From: Leuctra nigra
Lineage: Eukaryota > Arthropoda > Insecta > Plecoptera > Leuctridae
Reading direction: 5' to 3'
Length of the DNA: 64,000 bases
NCBI GenBank assembly: GCA_934045905.1
Contig: OW203765.1
Location: 18,167,409 to 18,231,408 of the forward strand
Part shown: piece after piece, positions 1-13,900 of the stretch
Position numbering within the stretch: position 1 is the first letter of the stretch
Layout: the number at the start of each line of letters is the position of its first letter
Translations under genes and position numbers: made by a program
The notes under the pieces: generated by a model
Database searches by the model: none
Told to the model about the DNA's origin: nothing
Seen by the model: the letters and a program-made list of their open reading frames with translations, nothing else

Positions 1-3000
1 ACCTATTAGAACATCTTCTGCAGCCTACAATTGCACAGATAACAATTATTAATACCATCAATAATATACCGAAACACGCCATTCTGACATGTTACACCAA
101 GATGGCCGCGCAACAATGAGATGATGTCACGTTCAAACTCTGAATAAAAGCTCATATAAAATGTACTTGTTGAGTCTTACCAAAAATATCAGAACTACCT
201 TTTAGTACTGTTCCTTAAACACTGAAAAATATTTTAATTCAATACCTTTTAGAATGAAATTAAGTTTGACCATAATGACAGTAAACACTGCAACTCCGTT
301 ATTTTCATCTTGTTCCTTTCTTCTTGAATTGTCATCTACCGAGTAAACGACGCTAGAACACAAGACACAATGCGAGATTGAACCATATCCAACGCACTCA
401 TTAAACACCAACCTACATCTCACATCGCCTTATCCCACTGGAAACCAATAAGTCAAGCTTCACAATGCCGGTCGTAAATCTGATTACGGCGGTGAAAATG
501 GCCGACGTTCACGAAATTGAGATCAATGCTTTCCTCAAGTTGACTTAAACTCAGCGCGTTCGTTCTTTGCTTCATATTTCATGAAATCGAACTTGCGAAA
601 CTTTATTCAATGTCAAACCAAGTTAATAGAACACGATGAAATTAAAAAAACAAATTCGGTAAAGTTTCATTGATCGAGAATTCAAGGACCTCCTTCACCG
701 CCTTTATTTCTAACCCAGACCGGAAGAATCGCCTCCTACAACTCTCGTGTTTCAAAACACTAAAAACAGCAGGTTTAATCTAAACTCGGAGCCAATCTGC
801 CGTTTGGGAGTTAAGTAAATGGTGATAGAAAAGGGAATGAACCTAGAGTCTGGCTTTTGTAATAAAAATACGGTTCGTTGATGCTTTTCACTTTCTTTAA
901 AGAGAAAAATACTTAATCAGCACTCATTCAATTACTAAATGGATAAAGAAACAGGATTAATATAATATTTTACACATTATTTATAATTTACATCAATTGA
1001 TTTAACTTCAGGTGTAATTAAAAATCTCCACGAAAAATACTAAAATACTAAGACTCATAAAATGAATGAAAATCAACATTTATTATTAGGCTCTATTATT
1101 GAACTATATACAAAGAGATTCCACATTTTAACAGCTTTGAAAGTCGCAAAGTCAATTTTAAAGCCAATTAAGCTTTCTTGGTTCTACGTTGACTTATTAA
1201 GGCATAAGAAAAATGAAACCTTCAAATTCTAATTTGCATATGCTTTTATTGAACAACGTTGTTAATAGAGAAATATCAAATTTGCTGATAAACTATTGTC
1301 CATTGGAAATCATTGTGGAAAAGTAACCCACCTACATCCTGAACGACAATTATCCAACTATACAAACACAAAGCTGTACTTTTCCACACACACTCACAAA
1401 ATACACTCCGTTCGAATCATTTAAACCCCGTTTCCATGGCAACGACACAAATAACAGTTCACCTCGATACTCGACTACTGCGTTCGATAATCGATCTCTT
1501 GCAGTGCCAAGTCGATTTCACAGCTGATCGAACACCGCCTCCTTAAAGTCAAATATTTGTCGCGGTAGTGGGATCACGAGGGCTTATCTCTCAATTAAAC
1601 GTCTTTTCAGTCTTGATGATATTGATTATTCGTGTCAGGTGGTGGGCATCAAGATTCTTGAATTAACATTGCGTGACTAGACTGGATTTTTGACATAATT
1701 CCATAACTTTTACACGATTCCCTGAAATTGTTCAAGAGTTTGAATCAACAACCAAACATTTGTGAATTAATTAATAGTTCATCAAAGATGGTTTTAGGCC
1801 CACCCCATCCACTTTGTCTCGTCGCAAATGATACTTGAGATTGCCGGACCCACAGTTTTCTTGACACCTCGTCAAATGGTATCTCTCAAACACTCTGCAT
1901 TTTGTGAGTAAACACATAGTTTTCGCAAGAAAATGAATGAATATGTGATGTAATGAAATATTCCGATTGTATTCGATTGTACACACTGAGATACGTAGCA
2001 ATTATTTCCGTTATATCGGGATTTAGTATAATAATTTGAACGGAACTCACTGTCATATCCAATGAATGCTATGTCCAGGAATCTGCCAGTTTACCTAAGA
2101 TTTTAATTTTTGCGCTTGACAATGAAATACGTTTTTATACGTCATACGCTTACTTACATGACGTTTCTTGATACATGATTGCCATAAGCGAAGGTCAATA
2201 AAATCCGACAAAATGCTGAATTTTTTGGAGTTTTTGATGGCAAATCACTTCATATTCTGGTAAACCCGATTAGTTGAGCATTTTTTTCCTTTTAGTGGAC
2301 TTTTTAAAAACGGATAAATATCTCAATAAAAGGAGCACTGGTGTTTGGATTCTGTTCTCCTTCTCCAATGGGACTACAAACTTCCCAATATTTGTATACA
2401 TTTTTATAGTAATTTTACAACAGTGACTTTTTTGTATTTAATAAAGTACACGATAATAATACGGAATTGTCAGACACGAGAGTGCAAAAACTTGAAATAG
2501 AAGCGCACCCTTCTTTCGCTCAACAAGTATCACAAAATCCGAGACATCCCAAGACTACAGTTCTAACTGAAAACATCCTTGTCAACTAATAGACTAAATT
2601 CATAAATTAATTGGGTATCTGATTTTTAAAATAAACCCACGTGGAGAAAATACCAAACCGTTTTATATTTGGAAATTTTATCGAATCTGAATTTGCCGCT
2701 TAAACTTCTTAGTGGTATTCAGTATTTTCTTGATCATTCTATTAATTTTCCGACATTTTACTAGGTATCAATAATTTAAAGTGACTTTATTGTATCGAGT
2801 CTCAACACACATTAAAAACACCGAATTTACTCCACGATCGAAAGCTCGTGATCAAAAGTAATAAAAATATAACATCAATTACGTCCCTAATCTAAACAAG
2901 AATATTAAATAAATGTTTGCAAGAAACATTAAATTATACCCACCTCATTTCCACGGGATGTATTCTGCAACTGCGAAGTTCCAAAAAAATATATTCTAAT

Positions 3001-3310
3001 GGGTTATTTTGTCCGCACGCGTTCCATGACGTAGAAGATCATGAGAAGCCGTTCGTAAACAGATTTCCTACCCTTGCAATAAATCGTTAAGATGTTGTGT
3101 CTGATAGTTGACCCTTTATGACGTCATACATTACGTAGTTGCTGTTTTTAATGACGTCATTTAGTCACGTGATGGTTGAACGACTTTGCCTGGTGGAGAA
3201 AGTGATGGTGGAGAAAATTCGTGAAATTCGTCTACTTTTTATTAGAATTTAGTTGAAAAACACGTTCGCGCTTATCTATGATCAAGAATTGTTACACGAA
3301 TAGTTTTAGT
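1..3310. other. gene-free AT-rich stretch
   Basis: No exon-like reading frame with splice sites or family similarity is visible. The short frames at 202-423 and 1771-2001 on the minus strand look random in composition. Two copies of the palindrome TGACGTCA or close variants lie around 3119-3160. Confidence 0.5.
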
Positions 3311-3314
3311 CGCG

Positions 3315-3405
3315 TTTAACGTCGCACTGTTCTGCAACTAGGCTAATGATTATGATGATGAATAGAAAAGAATCAAAGGGGGAAGAAGGCAGTCATGTCA
3401 CCTTC
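3315..3405 (-). repeat. SINE fragment, 3' part of the local tRNA-derived SINE family
   Basis: Carries the 3' half of the family seen complete at 37952-38221: the block starting AACGTCGCACTGTTCTGCA, then GCTAATG and an ATGATGATG stretch. The tRNA-related head is missing, so this is a 3' fragment in reverse orientation. Confidence 0.6.
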
Positions 3406-3989
3406 CAAACATTCGACTCTCGAGTAAAGGAATCTACGAAGAACCTGAGTCTGCAGGAAGGATGACCATTGGAATCGAAATCGTTACTTTTGGAGGGAAA
3501 TAAAATAAAATAACGAACTACAATCACATTACACTGTTGTTTATTTCTCAGTAATATATTTGAAGACACTGTGTGGTGTCGATTGGGGACGAATCGTGGT
3601 GTCGAAATTAATTATATCTACAAATAAAATTTATTTATTATTGTTGAAAATCATCTGTGTCATTTTCTCGCTATAAGCACATTTTAAAGATTATTACAAA
3701 AACGTTCGAAGTTTCAACCCAAAGTTCATACTTAAACCAAACTTATTTGATATTTGAAATAAATCAGAATTCTTGGTCTTCAACGAAACCGACGGAGCAG
3801 TTTGACGTTCAAACTGATCAAGTGAACATTCTAACATACGCAGAGAGAGAGAGACAACATTTTCCAAACATTTTCTGAACATTTTCATACTGACCATTGA
3901 GCCAACTGCCAAGCACTTGTGAGTTTATCGTTCCTCATTATCAGGATAGTTACTCAATCATATCATACTAGACCGAGATTCCGTGTCGA

Positions 3990-4110
3990 TAATGACGTAA
4001 TCTAGCCAGGTTTCATAATAACGTGATTGGTGGAGGTGCCGTGCAATAATTACGTCATCATTCAAGGTGACGTCATCGAGTAACGTGATTGGTGGATGAT
4101 GACGTCACTA
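3990..4110. promoter_or_regulatory. cluster of CRE-like TGACGTCA/TGACGTAA motifs
   Basis: Several TGACGTMA-type motifs alternate with repeats of GTAACGTGATTGGTGGA within 120 bp. Such motifs bind CREB/ATF bZIP factors in animals. No transcript start is visible nearby, so this may equally be a repeat remnant. Confidence 0.25.
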
Positions 4111-4403
4111 GTCAGCTGTAGGAGGTTGGATCGAATAGCAACACTGACAAAGTTGTTTGACTATTTACATTGCTTGCTTCATACATTTATTTTGTGTCAC
4201 CATTCTATTTGTGAAGCGTTTTTCCCGTTGTCCTCGTTTTGATTGTAGACATGTCTGTTTATTGATTCATTTAATATTACTGTCGGTGGAAAACTCTTCG
4301 TGAAATTTAATTTTTATTTACAAACTCATCTAAAACAAAATATGCGATATTCGTTATCATAAGATCTCGATAATAAAGTTTTTAATACATTTTAAACTGC
4401 CTC

Positions 4404-5137
4404 AAAGGGACCAGGTTGTGAAAAATTTGATTTTTTTTTTTTTTTTTTACATTATTTTTTTGGAGTAATTTTACTTTATAAATCCGCAAAAGAAATCAAA
4501 ATTAAACATTTCCTTCCTATCAAAAAAAATATATCGTTACGTAAAATTATAATTTTTTTCTCTCACGGACAACGATATAACTTTTATTTTGGGCACATAT
4601 TTTGTTGATTTTGATTTTATTCAACTCAATTTCAATTCATAAGGTTAATTACATGTAATCAATTTCAATGAGCCGTGTGCAGTTCCTTTTTTTTTCAAGT
4701 AAACCTCTTTTTTATTGCGTGTCATTTTCATTTCAATGAAATACTTTCGGCGCTGTTTTCTCACATGTAGAAAATATAAACTTAAGGTACATTTTTCTCA
4801 GGAAGTACAAGTGCTAGGCACCTAATTTTTTTTGTCAAGCTAGCTGATGGTATTATCCTTAAAATAGACCTCAATAGTGCATGTGGTGTAAATATTTGGT
4901 TCACAAATAATTCGTAAGTGACAAAAATTTTATTCACAAAAATTTGTGTCAAGTAAATATTTTTTTATTTAAAAACTATGAAAGTGAGAATTTCCTCCGA
5001 GGTCTATTTTATCAATAAAGTAATAAACAATAGTTGTGCAAAATTTCAGTCAAATATCTTGGATAGTTTTTAAGAAAAATGTACCTAAAGTAGATACAAT
5101 TTTACATGTTAAACCTTCGCAACCCTGTCCCTTCAAA
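4404..5137. mobile_element. non-autonomous DNA-transposon-like element with terminal inverted repeats
   Basis: The ends AGGGACCAGGTTGTGAA and, on the other strand, AGGGACAGGGTTGCGAA match at 15 of 17 positions in inverted orientation. The interior is AT-rich, with a poly-T run near 4431 and no coding frame. A target duplication is not clear, so the superfamily is unassigned. Confidence 0.4.
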
Positions 5138-5149
5138 GAGAAACTACGA

Positions 5150-6280
5150 AACTGATATTTCGAACAAATATATTTTCAGTAAAACTTGTCAATGTCAACA
5201 GTTTTATCAATAACCTGAAGCATTGCGCAAACTAAATAGGCATTCTCATTCTGATCTAAAATCAATTCTGGTTGCTTTTGCCCAGTTGTTGAAGACCAGT
5301 TTAAAACAGACGACATTTCAATAGACCAATGAAATTAATATCATTGTTTGTTGTACCACAGTTTTGGGAACTGAAGAGTTTACACAAAACACATTATTAC
5401 GCGTTATATAAAGCCGAGTTTAACAAATTAACAACTCGAAATGAAAACCCTAGTGGATAACCGCACGAAGGTATATATTGTAATCTAGCTGTCAGTGACA
5501 ATTAATGGATCCCCGCGCGCTATTCAAAAGCCACAAACACTCGATTATCCGGGACGTTTGTCAATAGAGAATTAGAGGCACGCGAAACACTGCCGCCATT
5601 GTCATCTGCACACGGCTTGGTGGAGTGTATTATACAACTGTCAAGCAGACATGAGACGGTTGTTTTGCGGTGGGTGGAGGAAGAGTGGAATGAAGAGCAG
5701 ACTTGTGGCTGATGTTGAGGATTGGCGAGAGTTTTTTACTTCTTAAATTATTACATCAGTGAAATGAAAAATATATTTAAATAGGCTCTATTTCGAATTA
5801 TATAATTGAACAAATTTTACTCTAGATGATGTTCTATCAACCATCATCACATAACCATTTCAATCTAAAAAAAAACTAAAATAAAAAACGTAAAAATAGG
5901 AAGTGAAAATTTGTATTTTCGTATTTTCATATTAATTTCGTAATTCGTATTCCCGTTTATAATTAGAATTTAATTGGTAATTAGATGAAAATAGCTTTGA
6001 AAAACAGGAAACGTTCTTATTTTAAAATGAATATACACAATTTTGGTGTACTTCCAATAACAGTGGCATTTTAATCCATATAGAAGCAAGCAGAGGAAGG
6101 CTCATAATCTGCCTAAAATAATTGAATAGGTGGGTATGCAATTGTGCACATTATTAACAATTCATAGGTGTTTGTAACATCAAACATCTTATATTTATAT
6201 TTATTTTAAATGACAGAATCTCTGTTTTTTTAACATTTTATCCGACGTCAGTTTTAATTCTATCTCTATCACGATAGAAT
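5150..6280. other. gene-free stretch
   Basis: AT-rich non-coding sequence with one GC-richer patch at 5505-5720. No splice-bounded reading frame or repeat boundary could be defined. Confidence 0.4.
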
Positions 6281-6435
6281 GGGCATGGAATCTACATAAA
6301 TGGGCTCCATTTATGGAGAATCATGTGTTTCAACTTCTACTAAGTAGTCTACTTTTTCTGACAACTTAGGTACAAACTAAAAATGTAAGTATAACCGACA
6401 GAATTTGAGCCATTTATGTACATTCTATTCCCCAT
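6281..6435. mobile_element. small MITE, GGGCATGGAATCTACATAAATGG family
   Basis: The left end GGGCATGGAATCTACATAAA and the right end, read on the minus strand as GGGGAATAGAATGTACATAAA, are imperfect terminal inverted repeats about 155 bp apart. Related termini recur at 9851, 31386 and 40311, which marks it as an interspersed family. Confidence 0.5.
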
Positions 6436-9400
6436 GTTACCAACGATAACAGTGTATGAAACTATGTACATAATATGTAAATGACACAATGTTACCATCA
6501 CCTCACTCTTCTCACTGCTCTTCTGTTGTCATGGTTTCCATGGCAACTGCTTCACTACATTGCATGTATCTATGTTCGCTCCGTAGCTCTGTCAAGTAGA
6601 TGTAGCTCTAGAACACTTGTGTCACTGTGTATTATATGTATAAACATGTTGTGTGGTTATAAAATGTACTTACAAACTGTGTAAGTTACGTTTGACAGGT
6701 GATAAGTTCAAAAATGTTTCGTTGACGGAAACGTTCCAAATATTTGAATTTGAGAAAAACGTTCGAATTTTTCTTATGATTCGAACGTATTTTCGTGGCG
6801 AATCAAATACAGTGTATGTATGTTGCCACTTGGGTAATGTGATTCAAAAAATATTAGAATCACTTCAATATCACAATATTTACAGGTTTTAAGTAATTCT
6901 CTAAATATTTACAGCTCTTTTATACTGCAAAGTCACAATAAGACAAATTGAAGTGATTCAAAGTGTATGATTTTCAAAGTTAAATAACAAAATTAGGTTT
7001 GCAGCTGATTGAGCTGCAGCGACGATCAATTGAAGACATTGTTTATCGTTTTATAAAGTTATAGATTGCATTAAACTGACAATTTGTATGCGTGACAATC
7101 AACTGAGAGTTCTGAGCGATAAAAATTTCGGTTTTCGAGGGTTTTACTTAAAAGCAAGTCCCATGTAGTCCTACAGATATAACTATTATATTGTTTGAGA
7201 TTGGATGCGATTGGAATGTGTAGACTTACTGTTTTGAACCTCTTCATGTTTACAAAATGGTTATGGTTGTGGAAGGTGGGTGAAGTTTTTAGGTTTTTAA
7301 ATGAGCAAGGAAATGTCCACACGTAGAGTCAAATTGAAACTCTCCCTTCGCCACACAATCAATTACTTCGCTTGTAACTTTGTTAGATGGGGCGATGCCA
7401 AGCTAGGACGACGGGATCGGCCACTTCGGCGCTAGCGTCGAGGCTGTGCTTTTCAAATCAACGCATTTCTTACTCCACAGTCCGTATTTTCATGTTATAT
7501 TATAATAATTAATGTTGATATTTGGTTATTTAACGAAATAGTGGATAATTATTAGAAATGGTAGTGTAATAATGATATTTTGATCATATATGGACAGCTC
7601 ACAGAATTATTTTTGTTTCCAGTGCTCTCTTGAACTGACTCACTGCTTAATGGAATTTTGTAACTTCCAATTAAAACAATTGAGAGGGTGTCGCTTCAGA
7701 TTGAAATAGAATTTGCTTTATATATTGCACTATCTTCTTATTTTTACACATTTAATTATACTAGAGTAAAAAATCTATGTATCTAAACAGTGAGTACATC
7801 TTCTTACGCATGTCAAAATAAAGTTTCGCGAGTTTTAATTTTGAGTGGCACGAACAGCTTACTTCACACTTGTCACAAAACCGATGGCAGCACCCTAGCG
7901 GGAGATAGTTTGGCTAGTGCCCTATTGTTCGCGAACAGATTCGAACGTTACTTAAAATGTCTTCTCTTCTGCCGAATGCGTCTCACATTCAGTTCGCCAT
8001 GTTGCCATGTTGTTACCATGGCAACTGCGCGCAAACGATTCAATGAGGACGGAATTGAATTTGTCCAAGACACGTTCTACGTGCGTCGATTTCAATAAAA
8101 CAGATAGAGAGAGAGGGATGGAGGGGGGAGAGAGAGTGAGAGATTTTATCATCATTACAGAGTGAATAGTAAAACAGCCACTATCATAGAAAATAATGGT
8201 ATTTCAATACATGATGATATTTTACATCTGATGCCCATATAGTGATTGCCAGTGCCTGAAGGACTTGAGAGAGTCTGCGACAAAATTATAACTATTAAAA
8301 AGTTTTAAATACAATTTCATCGCAAATTGATTGTTGATTTTGCAGTTACTATTTGCGTATATTTTCGATTTTTTCTATTTCATTTATTGATTCTTGGTTG
8401 AGATCATGTGGATTTTTTTTTAATTATTCTGAAAGTTCTAATTTTTTAAGTGCGGTCTTGTTATCGTCTCCTCATATTTGGCGCGAGCAATCAATAAAGT
8501 TTATATTTTTGGAACGTTTTTCAAAAGTCTCGTATTTTCACACGCGCTTCGCGTCGATCAACATAACCTCAAAGTCATTGCAAATCACGTGTATTGTCAG
8601 CTGACACTTGTGTCTCTAAACCAGGTCGTCGTCTCCCTCTATCGTTATCTCTCTCTGTACACATCTATTCTCTCTATCTCTATCTCTATCTACCATTAGA
8701 TTCATCGCCAGCTCAGTTCTCAGTTTTCATGCTCAACTGAGCGCTCAAACCGGAAGTCACTACGTGACACAAACAGACATCCGGTTGTCAGAACTCTACA
8801 CGTGTAAATTAGATTTCACTGAACAAGTAAAGCAAAGTTTCAAGATCACTTCTGGAGTAGACATCTCTTTATGCGTTTATGAGTTATCAAAAACTAAAGT
8901 CTACGAATTAAATCGATCAAGTGCTTCCAATTAATTAAAACCTAACCTAGCTTAACTTTACATAACTTAGGTTATATTTATACTGCCAATATATTATTAA
9001 TATAACTACCATAATGTCTCGGCCATAAAATATGTATTCTGCAGCTGAACTTTAAGAATGTATAAAACCTGTAATTCATATTCTCAAAGATTTTTAAACT
9101 TTCCATAATAATTTTTATCGTTGATCTTTTCATAAACCAATCTTGGACGACGTTGTCGTAAATGAGATTTCTGATTGGCTGATTATAGAACGTTCCATTA
9201 ATTTAAATTCACATTTCATTTTGCTTAGATCGTAGGTTTAAAATCAGAACATTCCATTAATTTAAAACTGAAGCGTGCTTCATGCCGTTGAATGACCTTG
9301 ACAACACAACAATTGCATCCAATCACAACTGTTTTATTTAATTTAATTGAGAGATAAATCGTCTTCACTGAGCTAACTGTCCCGAACAGAAATGCAATCT

Positions 9401-9553
9401 AACAAACAAATCGGCGCCCCAGATAGTCTGTATTGATCAGGAAATGGAATGCAGAGGGCAATTACTAAAAGACAAGCAGAGCATTTCCTTGATACACGGC
9501 CCGTGGAATGGTTCAATTACATTGCATTTGTGATGTAATTGGCCGAGAGATAA
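6436..9553. other. gene-free stretch with simple repeats
   Basis: Contains a GA-rich run at 8100-8150 and a CTAT/CTCT run at 8636-8696. A frame at 7790-8098 encodes 102 residues from an in-frame non-ATG codon, but it has no recognised motif. No supported gene. Confidence 0.4.
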
Positions 9554-9681
9554 GGAACCCTATTCTGTTACACTAAAATTCCCGATTCTGATGAAATACC
9601 ATTCACGCCCGTATGGATTAACGTTGCACCGAATCGGATTCCAGCGGAATCAGGAAAATTAAAGTTATAGAATAGAGCCCC
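9554..9681. mobile_element. short MITE (GGAACCCTATTCTGTTAC / GGGGCTCTATTCTATAAC ends)
   Basis: About 128 bp with matching inverted ends of 35-40 bp that include AATTCCCGATTCTG and its partner. A related copy lies at 49777-49901 and a degraded one near 16145-16240. Confidence 0.5.
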
Positions 9682-9850
9682 AGACTGATTATTGGAAGTT
9701 TGTTGTAAAATTACTTTTACTATCCATTTTAATTAGGCAACAATATTCAATTTTTTTTTTTTTTTTGAAAGTTAAGGGTTCAAAAATTAGTTTTGCATGA
9801 TCCATGCAGAGGGAATTTGGAAGTAGAGCACTGCCTCTACCAAGAAAGAA

Positions 9851-9990
9851 GGGGGATTGAATCTACATAATTGGGATCCATTTTATGGGGGTATTAACAT
9901 ACTTTTTGACAGATTTTCAGTTGTCAAATGTTCACTTTGAATTTCCGAAAGCTGAATAGTTGAGCTTATTGAATCAAAGTTTTGACAACA
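9851..9990. repeat. partial copy of the 6281 MITE family
   Basis: Begins GGGGGATTGAATCTACATAA followed by a GGGATCCATTTTATGGGGG block, matching the left terminus at 6281. The matching right end was not located with confidence. Confidence 0.35.
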
Positions 9991-10343
9991 AAATAAGTGA
10001 AAACTTACAAAAAATTGAGCTTTCAAAATGTATTATTATTAATCTCTCAAAATTTGGTTAGGAAATAAGTATGGCATTCTAATTGCAATGGAATTACGTA
10101 AAATGGGGAGGATTCCAAAGAAGATCGCATGCATAATGTTAATTTTAGTTTATGACCGCACCAAGCTTACGCAATCAGCAATCATATTAAAATAAAGGTT
10201 TTGTAGGTGGAGTACATTTTCAAATAAGATTGGAATAAAATATCAATCAGGATATTAAGCTATACGGTATTTGAAGACAATGTATTTGCAATTATTTTGA
10301 AATTTGGTAAAACCGAGAGTGTTTTGGTTAAGACGGCTGGGTA

Positions 10344-10712
10344 GTGAGTGTGGCCTTGAAGAATGTTTTATTCGATTTTTATCAATATCTTTTACCAATG
10401 TAGTTGTTAATAAAAATAAGGCTTTGTACGCGTCTTCAGAACTGTTCAATGAAAACAATTTCATAGCTTGGAATAACTTATTATTTTTATTTTGTCCTAC
10501 AGACGTTTAGTGCCTGATAATTAGTAAAAATATGGCACTAATCTAAATGTCTGTAGGACAATATAAAAATAATAAACCATTAAAAGCTAGTACATTATTT
10601 TCATTGAACTGTTCTGAAGATTCGTACAAAGCCTTATTTAATTAACAATTGCATTGGTAAAAGGTAATGATAAAAATCGATTAAAAAACTCTTCAAGGTC
10701 AAACTCCCTACT
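10344..10712. repeat. large fold-back palindrome (about 170-bp arms)
   Basis: The left arm (10344-10510) and right arm (10540-10712) are imperfect reverse complements around a short centre at 10511-10539. Diagnostic paired blocks are TTTGTCCTACAGACGTTTAGTGCC with GGCACTAA...GTCTGTAGGACAA, and GAACTGTTCAATGAAAA with TTTTCATTGAACTGTTC. The right arm ends about 20 bp before a probable exon. It could be a MITE or an inverted duplication. Confidence 0.65.
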
Positions 10713-10732
10713 CACGACTTGACTTGGTGTAG

Positions 10733-10903
10733 GGTAGAGTGTCCGAGGTTGGAACGCGAGATGATGTTGTGAAGTGTTCGCAGGGCCAGGGCGGCAAGGC
10801 GGCATGGCAGGACCGAGAGCGGAGGCTGTCAGTGGCGGAGGTCGCCGTCAATCACCGCATCAAGGCGACAGAGGCGCACAGAAGATGGATGAAGAGGAAC
10901 AGG
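10733..10903 (+). CDS. probable exon A of the membrane-protein gene
   Basis: The frame is open for 57 codons after an in-frame TAG at 10730-10732, GC-rich against an AT-rich background, and ends at a strong donor, AACAGG|GTGAGT. The encoded peptide includes GGKAAWQDRERRLSVAEVAV, strongly helical and basic. The acceptor is unclear: candidate AGs lie at 10731-10732 and 10736-10737. The phase-0 end fits the phase-0 start at 16381. Confidence 0.5.
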
Positions 10904-13900
10904 GTGAGTGGCGCTTGCGTTCATCGCCCGGGTAGAGATTCTGTCGACATCCTTGCCAAGAAGCACACCTGATTCCCAGGAGACAGCCTCACATTTGCAC
11001 GTAATACATTATGCACGTTGATTTTCATTGGAAGTGTGCTAGAGTTTAGGACAAGTTGTAGTTTTTATTGTGTTGGGAATTTTCATGATTTTATTTTGAG
11101 AAAATTTTCAAAAAAAAAATATATTTTTAAGAAAATTTTCAATATTTGGAATTCGATTAATTTTCGCCCAAGGACAATGCACCATAATATATTGCAAAAG
11201 TCATGCATTTTAGCGAAAGTTTTGGAATTGAAAAGAATGAAAATTTTCCATAGATAAATACAGACTAGTGTAAAGTATGGTTGGACAAAAGTGCAACTTT
11301 CATATTTTTAACACAGTATCAATTGGGTCACAACAGGTTACACCTCAAACGTAAAATGTTTCCGAAAATAGTATAACATTATTTTAAAAATAACATATTT
11401 TATAATTGATCATTTTTCATAAAAAGTTACATGTCCCAACACTAATTTTAATCAACGCCAATGCAGTTTGCAGTCATTGTACTTTGAAAGTTGACAATGT
11501 GTGTTATATTGTCAAAAGTATACAACTAATTCTAAACATAGCTCATACACCCAGATATTAAAAACCTAGATTACATTTCAATTCATTTTGAAAACATAAT
11601 TTGAAGATGCACTACCGTTTACAATAATTAATCACTATTTTAATAACTACGTGTATAGACTGCTAAATACAAAAAAACGGAAAAGCAAAAACGCTCTAAG
11701 CGGATCCAGCTTAACAAGATACGAACCAAAAATAAAAACCAAATACTACAAACATACAGACTGATCATGTGCACTTCATGTAAGAGTTACACAAACATAT
11801 GGAACATTTTATGATTCAACTTCAACAACAAGCGTAAACACAAACTGTGTGGCAAGTTCTTACAATCACAAACTCTGTATGTGGAGAGGATTTGAGCCAG
11901 CTGCACTGGACGACCTACTCTCTGCTGCTAACAGTCTCCAGGATGTGGGTCAGCATCATTAATGCCTTCACAAGCACGACCCTCCCTCGTCTGGTCGGCC
12001 TTGTATCACGATCATCCCTTCCAAACACACCCTTAGCATGTAGCAGAGAGAACATCACACCACCTTTGCAATGGATGATGATGATTGAGAGAGCGTCACT
12101 CTTTTTTGGCACTCCCATGCTGTTTTTTGTATTTTTGTTTTGTAGACAATGCCCAGGTCAAACCGTTCAACCAATCGATCCGAAATTTTGCACACATTGG
12201 CATCTTCCCCCTCCTTAATTTCCGTTCCATAACTCTGTCTAAAATTGCATATTTAGGGGCTTATAATATTATACCAACTTAGTTGTCTTGCGAACACTGG
12301 CATAACTTCGATTTTGCAGCACCTGCAGTCGTGAAGACCAGGGCCGGGGGGGGGGGGGGGGAAATTGGATCGAATAAAAAGCATAAATATCTATAATGGA
12401 ATGAAATGAGTACCTAGTAATTTGAAGAATTTAGATGATCAAATCGACTAAATTTTGTGTTTAAATCGCGTTGAAATGCACTAAATGCTATAAGTAGTGA
12501 CATTACAAAATTTACCTAACCGTGCGGCTCAGACCCGCATGTTGCTGTGAAAGCCCTCCCCCACACCTATATCGGCACTGAGGTTATAATATTTTACATA
12601 CTATTATTACATACCTCCCTACAGAAATCCACAGCACACAACTGGAATTACAATAATTGAACAAGTCTCATAAAGTATTTTAAAAAAATCAACAAAAACA
12701 AATACACATATTTTGTACAGTTATTTATGGTACAGGTAATCAAAAATTAGGGGCCCCTAAAAATATCCTGCCGGGAGGAGGGCCGAAATCTGAAGTAACG
12801 CCACTGCTTGCAAAGATAGTAATGCGAAAGACATCCCTTCTTGCCCATTTCGTCGTATCTTTCCAATCTCTCTATGTAGATGGTGATGTAGATACATCCT
12901 CTCCTCCCCCGACATATTGAGATTCACATCAAGTCTGTTGCTGTGTGTAGTCAACGTGTTTGTAATGGTGGTCGTCATGGTAACCAACCACAGCCAGTAA
13001 ACAAGTCACATCCGCGTCGTCAACCAGACGTGACGTGTGATGCGGTGTGAATGATTCTGTAACTTGCTGTCCCGAGTTGTCGATTCACTCCCAATGTTAT
13101 TGTTATGGCGCTGAGGAGATTTCATGTGAAGTGTCGGGTGAAATCGGTTATAGAATCCCTCAGCTCGTAAAACGTTCTGGCATGTGAGTGTATAGATAGT
13201 GTCAGTGCCCGAATGTTTTCACATAGGTACAAAATAAAACTTCATATATTGTACGATCCGCGAGGGTTTGAGGGAATGGCTCTCTTGTCCCTCAGGGCAC
13301 TTTTTGTACATGGGATTCGAAATTTGTGTTCATGTTGAACAATCGGCAAGTTTCCTATTATAAATTTGTTGAGCGAGCGTAGCGAGCGTCACCACGGTAC
13401 TCTTATGGCACTTTCTCTGTGTGTTTTTTTTTTTTTTTTGCCTGCACTGCCCAGGTCAAACCACACAACCAATCGATCTGAAATTTTGCAGACTTACTAA
13501 CGTAATCTATGCGGTCTCTGGGATCGTTTTTGAGCGGAATCCTGTGATTGGTTCAAATTTTAGAAAAATTATCTTTTGATTGGTTGGTCCGATCAATTTG
13601 AAATTTTGCAAAGTCATTGCAACCAACATTATACCCAATCATAAAAATTTACAGCCAAATCATCCCATTGGTTCAAATTTGAAACCATTTTTCCAGTGAT
13701 TTTTGAAATTTAAACTAGAACCGATTGACCGACCAACTAAAAACTTGGCAGGGACATTGGTACCAACATTTAAGGTATATTTGCCAATTTTCAGTCTAAT
13801 CTGTCGTTATTTTCACAAGTTTTTGTCATTTTAGGGACATTTTGTGTGTTGGCTGTCAAATTCACGGCGACTTCGAATCTTCAGTTCAACTTCAAGGCAA

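Noticed and set aside
7790..8098. 102-codon plus-strand frame
   Set aside because: Begins at a non-ATG codon, low-information composition, no homologue recognised.
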